A stretch of 64,000 bases of DNA from Chrysogorgia sp. JL179-B06 (lineage: Eukaryota > Cnidaria > Anthozoa > Scleralcyonacea > Chrysogorgiidae), in contig JAYKKM010000122.1 of the NCBI GenBank assembly GCA_035772405.1, positions 286,501 to 350,500 of the forward strand, written 5' to 3'. Position numbers and translations under genes: made by a program. Under the pieces are notes generated by a model. The model did not search any database. It saw only the letters and a list, made by a program, of their open reading frames with translations, and was not told where the DNA came from. This document shows, in pieces, positions 30,721 through 42,700 of the stretch (positions within the stretch are counted from its first letter, which is position 1; each line of letters begins with the position of its first letter).

Positions 30721-31255
30721 GACTGTGACTCTCAATAATCAGTGGGGTGGTACCCATGAGAAAAACCATCAGCGAAGTGGTGGTCAGAAATGTGTCTTGA
30801 TTTCTCGTGAGGATTTCCTTTCAGACACAATGTGAGTTTCTGTCTCTCGTTAGGACTCTCAATAATCAGTGGGGTGGTACCCATGAGAAAAACGATCAGC
30901 GAGTGGTGGTCAGAAATGTGTCTTGATTTCTCGTGAGGATTTTCTTTCAGACACAATGTGAGTGTAAAGTGGGTCTGCAAGATTATTTGATGTGTGTGAG
31001 AGTGCTGAAACAATGCCAAATTTACGCCGAAAAGTTACTTGGCACATATTTGATGGGTGTTTAGCCCAATTAACGACCACTGTAGTAGTATAGAGGGTGG
31101 GGGTGCGAGCTTATTCGACGCCAAACACGCGTGAGGGTGTTGAGACAGCGCCAAATTTATACCGAGTCGTGACTTGGTATAAATTTGGTGCTGTTTCGGC
31201 ACTCACGCGCGTGTTTGAAGTCGATTGAGCTCGCAGCCCCACCCTCTATACTACT
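30659..31255. repeat. Polinton right terminal inverted repeat
   Basis: Inverted counterpart of 14053-14650. It contains two tandem copies of the gtggggtggtacccatgag block and the outer 172-bp palindrome. Differences from the left copy are scattered single bases, so the two ends have diverged a little since insertion or derive from imperfect replication. Confidence 0.9.
31084..31255. repeat. 172-bp terminal palindrome (right end)
   Basis: Starts agtagtatagag and ends with its reverse complement ctctatactact, with a centre gtcgtgac. Length and layout equal those of the left end. The central palindrome differs by one base from the left (gtcgcgac). Confidence 0.9.
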
Positions 31256-31261
31256 ATATCA
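31256..31261. repeat. Polinton target-site duplication, right
   Basis: ATATCA, identical to 14047-14052. The LINE reading frame continues directly from the end of this site. Confidence 0.95.
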
Positions 31262-31831
31262 CAGATCTAAACATTTTACAGTATGTCCCTATCACTGTAA
31301 GTAGGACTCGTGCAGGCTCCGCATCTCTTCTAAAAACACCATACTGTAAAACTAGCACATTCCAAGGGTCGTATTTCATCAGAATAGTAAAACTGTGGAA
31401 TTACGTACTTAAGTCTGCTCCTCCTAACTCCTTTCATACCATCTCCATGTTTAAATCGTACCTACGAAAAACTTATTTTAACTTAACTGTTAGTAAATTT
31501 AATCCTGACATGCTCAGTTCACACTCAATAACTATATTTTGAGTATTTTGTGTAAGTTTTTTCCCCTTCTTTTTCTCCCTTTCTTTCCCTCCATTGTAAA
31601 TCATTACTTACATCTTACTGGTGAGCACCTTGCATGGGAATTAGTCCCGTTTGTGCTTTGCCAATTTTTGGCATATTACATTAGATTTACCCTTTATTAT
31701 TACCTTAGATTTATATATCCTCTGTACATACATACATGTTTGTATTAATAGTGTATGCAATTATTAGTTAATTTAATGCCAAAAATAAAGTTATTAAAAA
31801 AATAACAAAAAAAAAAACAAAAAAAAAAAAA
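31256..31831 (+). pseudogene. LINE (B), 3' segment with A-rich tail
   Basis: The frame continues with DLNILQYVPITVSRTRAG, then FIRIVKLWNYVLKSAPP and FKSYLRKTYF. This is the usual end of CR1/L2-like ORF2 ('R......F...R....WN.LP......F...L'). A pyrimidine-rich 3' untranslated region and a run of A-rich sequence at about 31790-31831 close the element. Confidence 0.8.
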
Positions 31832-31905
31832 CATACTGATAAGATTATCCTGGGTAAATATTCTTAAATAAATAAATAAATAAACTCGCCCTCGTTGTCT
31901 ATGAC

Positions 31906-31944
31906 CAGATAGTCAACTCGGGCTTCGCCCTCGTTGACTATCTG
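31906..31944. repeat. Perfect hairpin, TTC-type loop
   Basis: The arms cagatagtcaactcgggc and gcccTcgttgactatctg flank ttc. One of several similar intronic hairpins in the window. Confidence 0.6.
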
Positions 31945-32009
31945 CTCTTAGTATAATTTCTGAGCTTAAACGAGTTCTGATTGGCTGACTGGCCAGTAAA
32001 TCTGAGACT

Positions 32010-32036
32010 ATAGTCACCGCGTAGCGCGGTGACTAT
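32010..32036. repeat. Short perfect hairpin
   Basis: Arms atagtcaccgc and gcggtgactat around a short gtag-type loop. Shares the 'agtcacc/ggtgact' stem with the hairpin at 32404. Confidence 0.55.
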
Positions 32037-32403
32037 CACTTTACTAAAAATCATACTTGAAAAAGTGTATTTTGTAACCAGACTATATTTATTCGTTCCA
32101 GTCCCCCTCTCGGAATCATCATTTTGATATATGGTTTCTATTATTATAACTAAAAAATCGTCGAAAAGGCTCAAACACTTAGCATAAAGACATTGTATAT
32201 ATCAGATTTCTCTCACGATAGAACTGTCTATGGGTAAGGAAGTTGTTTATCGTATAATTATTTGTATTTTTACGTCCGTTTTGATCGTTAGTGTGTTTTT
32301 GAAAGCTGTCAAGCGTGAAGAAAACATGGAGCATAACACAGTTCAAACTGTCTGTTTAAAACTTCTCAATTGAATATTCAGTTCAAGCCTGAAATTATAC
32401 TAA

Positions 32404-32439
32404 AACAATTAGTCACCTCGACTTCGGTGACTAATTGTT
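32404..32439. repeat. Perfect hairpin
   Basis: Arms aacaattagtcacc and ggtgactaattgtt flank tcgacttc. Same style as 55056-55161. Confidence 0.6.
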
Positions 32440-32958
32440 AAAAGACAACTCGGTCTCGTTGTCTAATTGTTAAATAGTCCTTATAATACTGATCAGTGGA
32501 GGTCATGGTATTTAAACTATATAACATGAATTATATATCATTATTCAAATATTCAGAAATATATTGTTTTCAAGATATGCAGATGATTATAATTTAGCAT
32601 AATTTAGATACTGATAGCTCAACCGAAACCCACAAATCAAGAATGTGAATAGCAAAATAGGACGAGTAATGTAATTTTAAAGAACGAAGCAATTCTATTA
32701 TGACAATTTTCAACAATTTGACACGATTTAATGACCATTTAATAGTAAACGTTACTGGTATCGAGTACTTCTACAGTAGCTCTCTTTTCAATTTCTGGCT
32801 TTCCCCTCTCTCTCTTCTTTCCATACTGGTGTGTGTTAGAAGGATTTCTATTCTTAGAAGTTTCAGGCATACGTTGCCGAATTCTGTTTTACTGCCGTGT
32901 TTACGTTTCTAAATATAAATTGTCGCTTGACTTGACAACTTTGCGTTTCGATGTAATA

Positions 32959-33098
32959 GATCAAACACGAGTTTGAGTGTTTCATCAGGGGTTCCAAACA
33001 CGAGAAAACAAATGAAAACCGAGGGCGTAGCCCGAGGTTTTTATTGTTTTCGAGTGTTTGGAGTCCCCTGATGAAACACGACAAACGAGTATTTGATC
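32959..33098. repeat. 140-bp palindrome
   Basis: Starts gatcaaacacgag and ends with the inverted form gtatttgatc. Arms of about 67 bp match with few gaps, and the tip reads accgagggcgtagcccgagg. It has no coding frame and is likely a fold-back element. Confidence 0.75.
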
Positions 33099-33575
33099 TA
33101 GCTTCTCAAATGAGTGTTCCTATAGCGATTTGCTACCATAGCGATTTTATTTTAATATGTAGATTAAGAAATGTGATCCAGTTCACTACGAATTTTCCTA
33201 CAGGTTTTCATTGGGTATCAAAACTCATGCATGTGATGTGGTATACGTTCATGGATTGGCTACGATAATTCATGAATTATTAATGAGATTGAGAACAGCG
33301 TTTCTAAAATCACCCACGGCCACTGTTCCTGGAATTTGAATGACTAAGTGTTGTGATCAATGGCTTATGGATTTACAACAATTTCACAAGATTTAAATAG
33401 GTTATATTTACTTTTATTTATATCACATCCTCGTACATGAATTGCAGTACGGTGTTTACAATATGGTGGCAACTGCCAAGCTCGGCAGTTGTCTTTTCTA
33501 GTTAGTTCCATGCGATATCTCACAGAACAAAGAAAATATTATTTTCCGCCTAGTGGAGATTCGACATTAAGCATG

Positions 33576-33701
33576 TTTTCCACTAGGCGGAATTTTCCGA
33601 GCGGAGCGGAATTTTTCTTTGTCTTTACTCATTATCTGCCCGATGGCTCACAAAACAAAGAAAAATTCCGCTCCGCGCGGAAAATTCCGCCTAGTGGAAA
33701 A
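33576..33701. repeat. 126-bp fold-back repeat
   Basis: Arms ttttccactaggcggaattt and its inverse flank a short spacer. The middle carries gcggagcggaatttttcttt and its inverted form. A partial extra copy of one arm lies at 33540-33555. It is MITE-like. Confidence 0.75.
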
Positions 33702-33929
33702 ACAGGCTTAAGTGGCGGTTTTCCACTGGACGAATATTTTCGCGCGAAGCGAATTTCTATATTCAAAATATTTCTAATTAATTCCAGCTGAGAGCTCATA
33801 AGACAAAAAGAAAAGGTCGTTTCGCGCGAATTTACAAGAAAAATAGGCTTATAAGCCGCGAATAACTATATCACGGCATTACGACGTAATTGGCCGGGAG
33901 AACCATACTGTAGTTGGGACAAGGAGTTG

Positions 33930-34240
33930 ATATGGAGTATTTATTGTTTATTTGACTATTCTAAGACAATTAGATAAATTTTCCCAAGAGTATAGAATAA
34001 TTATATATATATGTGGTGATTTCAACATTGACTGGCTATAAGATGAAGGTCAGAAACAGCAGATTCTTAAACTATTCGGTCCCTCATAGCGCAAAGTTGC
34101 ACCTTCCTACAACCGATTATGGATCACTTCTGGATCATCTGTACACCAATATTCCAGACGAATAGATTACAAGCGAAATATACGAGTCATATTTTTTCAG
34201 ACCACAAACCGGTGTAGTTTGCCTTAAAATAGATGAGACA
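33930..34240 (+). pseudogene. LINE endonuclease fragment
   Basis: One frame reads a YICGDFNIDWL motif near 34010, and another further on reads FSDHKPV near 34200. GDFN and SDH are catalytic motifs of the APE-type endonuclease of LINE ORF2. Several stops and shifts separate them, so it is a decayed remnant. Confidence 0.55.
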
Positions 34241-34251
34241 TGCATACATAA

Positions 34252-34510
34252 GCCTGGTTCACGCGAGCGACAGAAGCATAAAGAAACGAAAACAAAGCAT
34301 GACTTTTGCTCTGGGACGTACGAAGACAAAACAACGAGATTTTTTTTTGTTTCCTCTTTTGTTTTGCTCTTGCGTTATGATTCTTATATTATATGCTTGG
34401 CTTTTGCTTCTTTTGATTATGATTATGATTATAGGCTAGCCGACTTCATTCCTTTGTTTCGCCTTTTGTCTTGTCCTTATATGATGATTATGTTCTCGTG
34501 TGAACCAAGC
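34252..34510. mobile_element. MITE-like element
   Basis: The inverted ends gcctggttcacgcgag and ctcgtgtgaaccaagc enclose about 260 bp with additional inverted homology inside (aaacaaagcatgac-like and gtcttgtcc-like). No gene is present. The open frames inside are T-rich artefacts. Confidence 0.5.
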
Positions 34511-34769
34511 TGGTTGAAAGTTAAAACCAAACGTAACTTTCGACGACAACGTCATCTTCAGGGTTCAAATTGACCATCAACTAACCTTCGCCACAGCTAA
34601 CCGTAAATCTTAATTGCGTAAACAACCTGTTAATAAGCTTCTTTTGTACTATAATATAATTGTCGAATATTATGTAATAAAAGATTGGTGGTAGCACATA
34701 GGAAATTACTTTATAAAACAACCCATATGCAGGCAAGCTAGCAATAGGTAACTTTGTCACCTATCGCTC

Positions 34770-34925
34770 GTTTTGAACGTTATCTCGATCGATATTTAAC
34801 CGTTTTCAATTCTGAAAACAGATTTGGAATTAGAGAGTCTGAATACATAACACACATATCTATTATATTACGCAAACGTGTATCCCCTTCGTAAAAACCT
34901 CTTTTTGTAGTATATAAATTGTAAC
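34770..34925 (+). repeat. Dispersed repeat, copy 2 of 2
   Basis: Matches 8107-8250 in the same orientation through blocks such as ttttgaacgttatctc and ttcgtaaaaac. Non-coding. Confidence 0.55.
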
Positions 34926-34999
34926 AGACATACTGCAGTGTATATGTACACATTGTTTTCAATTATTTTAATTATATTTAAATACAGGAGACTTAAATT

Positions 35000-37900
35000 A
35001 CAAATAACTATCACTTATATCTGAATATAATTGACAAGGCTTTTGACAGAATACACAGTATACAAACATTATGACTATGTAGTTGATGTTTGGTAAATAA
35101 ATTTCTGATAAATCACTGCCACTATAAATCATGCTTCTTTAATAATATGGCAAAGCTGTCAGTGGAATCGCGGAGTGTCTGATATGTTATGGCAAAGCAA
35201 GAGCTAACTAAACAAATAGGTGCAGACGAAATAAATACCAGAAATGGTATGTTACAGATGTTTCCGGTATTGTTGATACATTGTTTATATCATCTAACTT
35301 TTATTGCATGAGTTCGATCTTGTTGAGAATGCAATACTCTCTGCGATGTATTAGTTCATTGCACAAGTCGACGACTCCACATTTAATAATGTAGTTGTCG
35401 TTTGGGAATACAGCACTGCAACCACTGTATTTTATTTTCCCAAAGAACTTGTAATATTGTATTTACAGCATACCGAATAATTATTATGGTTATCCATGTC
35501 ATGGCACACAAATAATTTCCATTGTCCACTGAATTTTCGCAAAGTTGAGGTAAATAATTTCTTGAAGACAGTTCCATGTATTGTTTATTACATATACAGT
35601 GTATCCACATACAGCTTTGTGCAAAATCCATTGTAGAAACCGCTGTAGATTATTTCCTCAAATCCAAGTCAGATGTTTTGAGTATGTGATCATAGCATAA
35701 AGCGATGTAGTGCCAAAGGTTGAGGAGATGGTGTATTCATATAAGAAAAAACCTGTGTCCCCAATTAGCCTTCTTAGGCTAAATAATGTTGACACTTGAA
35801 TAAAGTTATTGTATTGTATTGTAGAAGGAAGTGATAATGCATTTCTATTGAGACAAACTGTTCATTATTATTTTGTTGCAACCAGACATTGAGTTAATAT
35901 ATGAACTCATACGAATATACACATATGGAAAGGAAAACTGTATTCACAAACAAAACAATTGATGCTGTGATGGCAAGAAATCGCAGATATCTCGCAGTCA
36001 CTGAACCATATTTCCGTTTGGTGAACGTTTAACAAGAAAATTAAGTACACATAACTATCTTAGTCGTCTTACCTTGACAAGAGAATACTTCCTCAACTGA
36101 AGGCAGAACAGATCGTTCAAACTTCATAGCGTTGACAAGTTCCGAACGGCGAAAGGCTAGGAACTTTAAATACACGTGATAAAACTCTATGTCACAAAAC
36201 GTCATAAAACTCAACATCTCGATCGACCGAACGTACGACAGAGGGCAATTTACACAAAATCGAGATTTCGTTGACTATACATAGGTCCGCAAAAGGTCTG
36301 GGCACGATAATTAGTAACCAGGTCACGATTAGTGTGCTGCCTACGGCAGCAATAAATAATAGTTAATATAATAATAAAATATAATAATAAATTATAAAGG
36401 TTTCTGGCTTATTCAGTAAATATATCACTTTAGTAAACCTTACACTACTAACATGAAATCTTGCCTTTAAGGAATTGTAATAATCAGCAATTGTAATAGC
36501 CAGGAATTGTAATAACTCATTTATAATATTCTGAAGCATAATGAGAGGCAGTGATCATATGTTAGTGGTTGATAACAGTACAATACAGTACAGTACATTC
36601 AAAACGTACAGACTAATCAAAACACAAATCTAAAGCTACTGTATTTATCCATAAGTAACAGGCCACATTCAATCTTACTGCGCTGTAACGTAGCAGAAAT
36701 TATTATATTTTTATATTATATTATAATACTTTTAATTTATAGCATCACTGATAAACAGGGTTTGTATGATAGCGCAGAAAAGGGCTTCAGTCAAACAAAG
36801 AACTTGAACAATATTGAGTAGGGAGAGTAGGGAAAACTGTGAATAAATTAACTGTTGAAATTTGGCGCAGATAAATTCATAAGATTCATAGGCTAATTAC
36901 TGTGTAACTATATTAGTGTTACGTAAAGAAAAACATCTTATATTAGAGCAATGCATGGCTTGTTCTTGTCGTTCTTGGTATAACACGAAGAAGGGACATA
37001 CATCTCCACGCCTACACCAAAATCATTTAAATTAACGGGAAGGTTACCGAGTGTTGAATCAACCAGCAGAATCGTCTCATTATTTCTTGTAGGGCAACAA
37101 ATAAACGTTCCACTAATCTCTCAGAAGCTATCGTGTTCGAACAAATATTTAAACAGTAACACAAAGCACCTATACAAGACAGATCATTCAATGTGAAATT
37201 ACAGCACAGCTTAAACGCTGGGTTTAAGTTAGGAAAAATCATAGTATTTGACTTTGCAGATCAAGCAAAGAGCCTACAAATTAAAGCGTTGCTGCTAGAT
37301 CAGTCAATACATTGGATAAAAGCAATTCGAATTTTCACCACTTTACTATATGTACAGGGACCCCATATAACTTTCCTCTTACTATTTGATTTCGGGGTGA
37401 TACCCACATTGTGTACTAGTGTAATTTCTACTACCATATTCTCCGGCAGTTACAGAAATATAGTGATTAACCTTGATTGGTGATCCATATAATTGTATAT
37501 ACTGTTTTAACTTATACCGAGGAGATACCCACCTTGTTGTGGCGACGCTCATAATTATACTGCTTATTTTGTTTTACGTCTGCGTGAGATATCCACAATT
37601 GTTGTGGTGACCATATTTGAAAAGATAACTTGATTTGAATTTACTTCTAACCAGAGTAGCGCTACACCATGTCCTATCCTTCATTTGATTTAAACATATT
37701 TTATTTCTTAATTGCGTTTGCCCCAAGAACGAAACGCTTATCGAGGGGGCTCACGCCAAATAAACAAATTACATGATTGGCGGTCACAAAATTATATTAC
37801 TGAAAAAACATTTAGGAGACTCACTAGGATAACAGAGCAACAAAATTATTACGATATTTCTAACATCACATGACTGTACAAAAATGTACAATTAATAATG

Positions 37901-39152
37901 TACAATTAATCCTTCACTTGGTTGGTAACCTAAACTGTTTACTGTTTGTATGTGTTTAATTAATATTCATAAAAGGCAATCTAGACGTCTTCCAGCAGAA
38001 ATGTAAAATGCTTAGCAAGGTTAATAGTAGATAACACATGTGAGTCTGAAAAAGGTTTATTGGTGACATTCAGACAAGAAACATGCAGTTTGCATACACT
38101 GTATTTATATTACAGTAGGGCAATGTACAATGTCATATTTATAAGGCCATCGATAATGTCATTCACAGGTTATGCAGCTTCATACTTTAAGTAAAATTAA
38201 AGATATGTGTCGATTATTTATTATGACCATAGTTGACGTTATAATTGAGTTAAGTATTAATTTCAATCTTCAAGGGTAATACACAATTGGTTTATAACCC
38301 TGTCTGTGAAACAAGTTATTTATCTCTTAGTGACCGATGGTAGAAACACTAGTAGACTCTCTCACCTTTCTGTTCTGTGCAGGTACTGCACCGAAAAATC
38401 AAACAGTTTTAATTTGGTATTTAGTTATTTTAATAGTTTGATGTCTTACATATAAAACAATTAAATTCAGACAACACAGGCTTTATATTTTAAATGCTAT
38501 CAGAAATACTTTCCACTAAAAATGTGCAGTCAGTTTGGAAAACGAAAGGTTATAATTATTTTCAAGTAAAATAACTAAATACTGCACTAAAAGCTTCGAA
38601 TAGTGATCGGACGAGGGGTTGTTGCGTACATGTATTACTAGTCTACAATATAAAGTGCGCGCGTGTGTTTACTGATTTTCACGATCCGTGTATTGAACAC
38701 CACCATTTTATGCCTATGAAATAGGGGCAAGGTCTTGCTTGCAGACTTTTTTACATAAACTGGTAAATCTGTTAATTCTGTTTGGGCCTTCATTCATAAA
38801 AACTCCAATTTGAACAAATTGAAGGTAGATTCTCTCTAGGCGTTTTTTCGCCCAATTTACCAACGATGACGGCGCTCAATTAGTCGTCCTCGTTTGTCTG
38901 GAATCTAGGACAGTGGCTCCTCTATAGATTTATTTATTATTTGTTTTTTATATAGTTTATTCAGTTCATTTATTTCCATATTCTCCTTAGTATTTGTAGG
39001 CAATTATTTTTGGTACGCCATATTAAGTAGATTACAAGTAATATTTGACATTTCCACTATTGGCTAGATTTTGCTGGTCCCGGTTTCGTCTTACAATGTA
39101 TATTTTAATATATTAAGTATATGTTGGTTGATTGACCTCTCTGATATTACAG
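35000..39152. other. Intron sequence without recognised genes
   Basis: AT-rich and non-coding by inspection. Open frames are short and show no family motifs. It is the last part of the 32.7-kb intron that separates the first two exons of MAM domain 2. Confidence 0.5.
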
Positions 39153-39400
39153 GTTCATTCGTCGTCACAAAGATGCCATTCTCACTAACCAAGATTGTTA
39201 GTAAATCCATGTCCATTACCTATCAGTGTATGTCATTTTGGCACCGACATACAAGATGTCAGAACACTTCAATATACTTCACCCAAGTGACTGAAAAACA
39301 CGAGTGGAACATGAGTATTATTGAAACTAAAGATGAAATTGACACTAAAGATTGGCGATTTACAGAAAATCCCCTCAAACAAACTGAAGAAAAATACAAG
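39153..39400 (+). CDS. Host gene exon, central part of MAM domain 2
   Basis: After gatattacag the phase-1 frame reads SFVVTKMPFSLTKIV, ITYQCMSFWHRH, SIYFTQVTEKHEWNMSI and ends EEKYK, with donor aag|gtaatt. This is the MAM centre, with the 'C..F.YH' and 'L.V' positions substituted. It starts and ends in the same phases and at the same domain positions as the exon at 4588-4847, which makes the assignment firm despite weak identity. Confidence 0.6.
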
Positions 39401-39734
39401 GTAATTTGACTATTTGCTTTCTTTTCTGAAAGGTGGTCGTACAAATTTACTCCCACCGACTTTCTCCCATTGATAAAAATAAAAGCTACATGAGAGTAAA
39501 TGAATACCAGAGACAAGAATTCGTATGAGAGTCATCCCGAATCTCACTGCTGCGAATCAATCGCGGACAAAAGTTCATTTCGAACTCCGTGTGAACATCA
39601 TTTATGAGTAAAATATTTGTAAACTCTTATAATCCAGTACGAACAAATGAAACGAACAAATGAAAATAAAAAACGAACAAATGAAAATAAAAACAATAAC
39701 GAATTAAATTATTAAATTTGTTTATTGATTAAAT

Positions 39735-42700
39735 AACAAACAACGACAACGACAACAACTACAACTATAACAACAACAACTATAGCAGCAACAACAACAG
39801 CAACCACAACTGCAACAGCAACCACAACTGCAACAGCAACCACAACCGAGAACAGCAACAGAGAACAGCAACATAGAACAGCAACATAGAACAGCAACAT
39901 AGAACAACAACAGAGAACAGCAACAGAGAACAGCAAAGAGAACAGCAACAGCGAACACCAACACGAGAGAACAGCAACAGAGAACAGCAACATGAAAGAA
40001 CAGCAACAGAGAACAACAACAGAGAACAGGGACAGAGAACAGCAACAGAGAACAGCAACAGAGAACAGCAACAGATAACAGCAACAGAGAACAGCAACAG
40101 AGAACAGCAACAGAGAACAGCAACAGAGAACAGCAACATGAGACAACAGCAACAGAGAACAGCAACACGAGAGAACAGCAACAGAAAACAACAACAGAGA
40201 ACAGCAACATGAGACAACATCAACAGAGAACAGCAACATAGAGAACAGCTACAGAGAACACCAACACGAGAGAACAGCAACAGAAAACAGCAACAGAGAA
40301 CAGCAACATGAGACAACAGCAACAGAGAACAGCAACATAGAGAACAGCTACAGAGAACAGCAACAGAAAACAGCAACAGAAAACAGCAACAGAGAACAGC
40401 AACAGAGAACAGCAACAGAGAACAGCAACAGAGAACAGCAACAGAGAACAGCAACAGAGAACAGCAACAGAGAACAGCAACAGAGAACAGCAACAGAGAA
40501 CAGCAACAGAGAACAGCAACAGAGAACAGCAACATGAGACAACAGCAACAGAGAACAGCAAACATGAGAGAACAGCAACATAGTACAGCAACAGAGAACA
40601 GCAATAGAGAACATCAACAGAGAACAGCAACATAGAACCGCAACAGAAACAGAGAACAGCAACATGAGACAACAGCGCCAGAGCACAGCAACATGAGAGA
40701 ACAGCAACAGAAAACAACAACAGAGAACAGCAACATGAGACAACATCAACAGAGAACAGCAACATAGAGAACAGCTACAGAGAACACCAACACGAGAGAA
40801 CAGCAACAGAAAACAGCAACAGAGAACAGCAACATGAGACAACAGCAACAGAGAACAGCAACATAGAGAACAGCTACAGTGAACAGCAACAGAGAACAGC
40901 AACAGAGAACAGCAACAGAGAACAGCAACAGAGAACACAACAGAGAACAGCAACAGAGAACAGCAACAGAGAACAGCAACAGAGAACAGCAACCGAGAAC
41001 AGCGACAGAGAACAGCAACTGCAACAGAGAACAGGGACAGAGAATAGCAATAGAGAACAGCAACAGAGAACAGGGACAGAGAATAGCAACAGAGAACAGC
41101 AACAGAGAACCGCAACAGACAACAACAACAGAGAACAGCAACAGAGAACAGCAAAAGAAAACAGCAACAGATAACAGCAACAGAGAACAGCAACAGAGAA
41201 CAGCAAAAGAGAACAGCAACAGAGAACAGCAACAGAGAACAGCAACAGCGAACAGCAACATGAGAGAGCAGCAACATAGTACAGCAACAGAGAACAGCAA
41301 CATGAGACAACAGCTACAGAGAACAGCAACATGAGACAACATCAACAGAGAACAGCAACATAGAGAACAGCTACAGAGAACAGCAACACGAGAGAACAGA
41401 AACAGAAAACAGCAACAGAGAACAGCAACATGAGACAACAGCAACAGAGAACAGCAACATAGAGAACAGCTACAGAGAACAGCAACAGAAAACAGTAACC
41501 GAAAACAGCAACAGAGAACAGCAACAGAGAACAGCAACATGGAGAACAGCAACAGAGAACAGCAACAGAAAACAGCAACAGAGAACAGCAACAGAGAACA
41601 GCAACAGAGAACAGCAACAGAGAACAGCAACATAGAGAACAGCAACAGAGAACAGCAACAGAAAACAGTAACAGAAAACAGCAATAGAGAACAGTAACAG
41701 AGAACAGCAACAGAGAAACAGCAACAGAGAACAGCAACAGCAACAGAACAGCAACATGAGACAACAGCACCAGAGAACAGCAACATGAGAGAACAGCAAC
41801 ATAGTACAGCAACAGAGAACAGCAATAGAGAACAGCAACAGAGAACAGCAACAGAGAACCGCAACAGCAACAGCAACAGAGAACAGCAACATGAGACAAC
41901 AGCACCAGAGAACAGCAACATGAGAGAACAGCAACATAGTACAGCAACAGAGAACAGCAACATGAGACAACAGCACCAGAGAACAGCAACATGAGAGAAC
42001 AGCTACAGAGAACAGCGACAGAGAACAGCAACAGAGAACAGCAACAGAGAACAGCAACAGAGAACAGCAACAGCAACAGAGAACAGCAACATGAGACAAC
42101 AGCACCAGAGAACAGCAACATGAGAGAACAGCAACATAGTACAGCAACAGAGAACAGCAACAGAGAACAGCAAGAGAGAACAGCAACAGAGAACCGCAAC
42201 AGAGAACAGCAACAGAGAACAGCAACAGCAACAGAGAACAGGGACAGAGAACTGCAACAGAGAACAGCAACATAGATCAGCAACATGAGATAACAGCAAC
42301 AGAGAACAGGGACAGAGAACTGCAACAGAGAACAGCAACAGAGAACCGCAACAGAGAACAACAACATAGAACTGCAACAGAGAACAGCAACAGAGAACAG
42401 CAACAGAGAACAGCAACAGAGAACAGCAACAGAGAACAGCAACAGAGAACAGCAACAGAGAACAGCAACAGAGAACAGCAACAGCGAACAGCAACATGAG
42501 ACAACAGCAACAGAGAACAGCAACATGAAAGAACAGCAACAGAGAACAGCAACAGAGAACAGCAACAGAGAACAGCAACAGAACAGCAACAGAGAACAGC
42601 AACATGAGACAACAGCAACAGAGAACAGCAACATGAGAGAACAGCAACAGAAAACAACAACATATAACAGCAACATGAGACAACAGCAACAGAGAACAGC

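Larger units (their letters stand above)
14053..31255. mobile_element. Maverick/Polinton DNA transposon (polintovirus-like), 17,203 bp
   Basis: The element has terminal inverted repeats of about 0.6 kb starting with AG, exact 6-bp target duplications, and a length within the family's 15-20 kb range. It carries the hallmark genes: protein-primed family B DNA polymerase, retroviral-type integrase with chromodomain, A32/FtsK-type packaging ATPase, major capsid protein and penton-like minor capsid protein. Genes run leftward from 21423 to 14757 and rightward from 21448 to 30344, from a central divergent point. An exception is the thymidine-kinase-like gene on the minus strand. Frameshifts and in-frame stops in most large genes mean this copy is not autonomous as assembled. 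No adenain-like protease was found. Confidence 0.95.
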
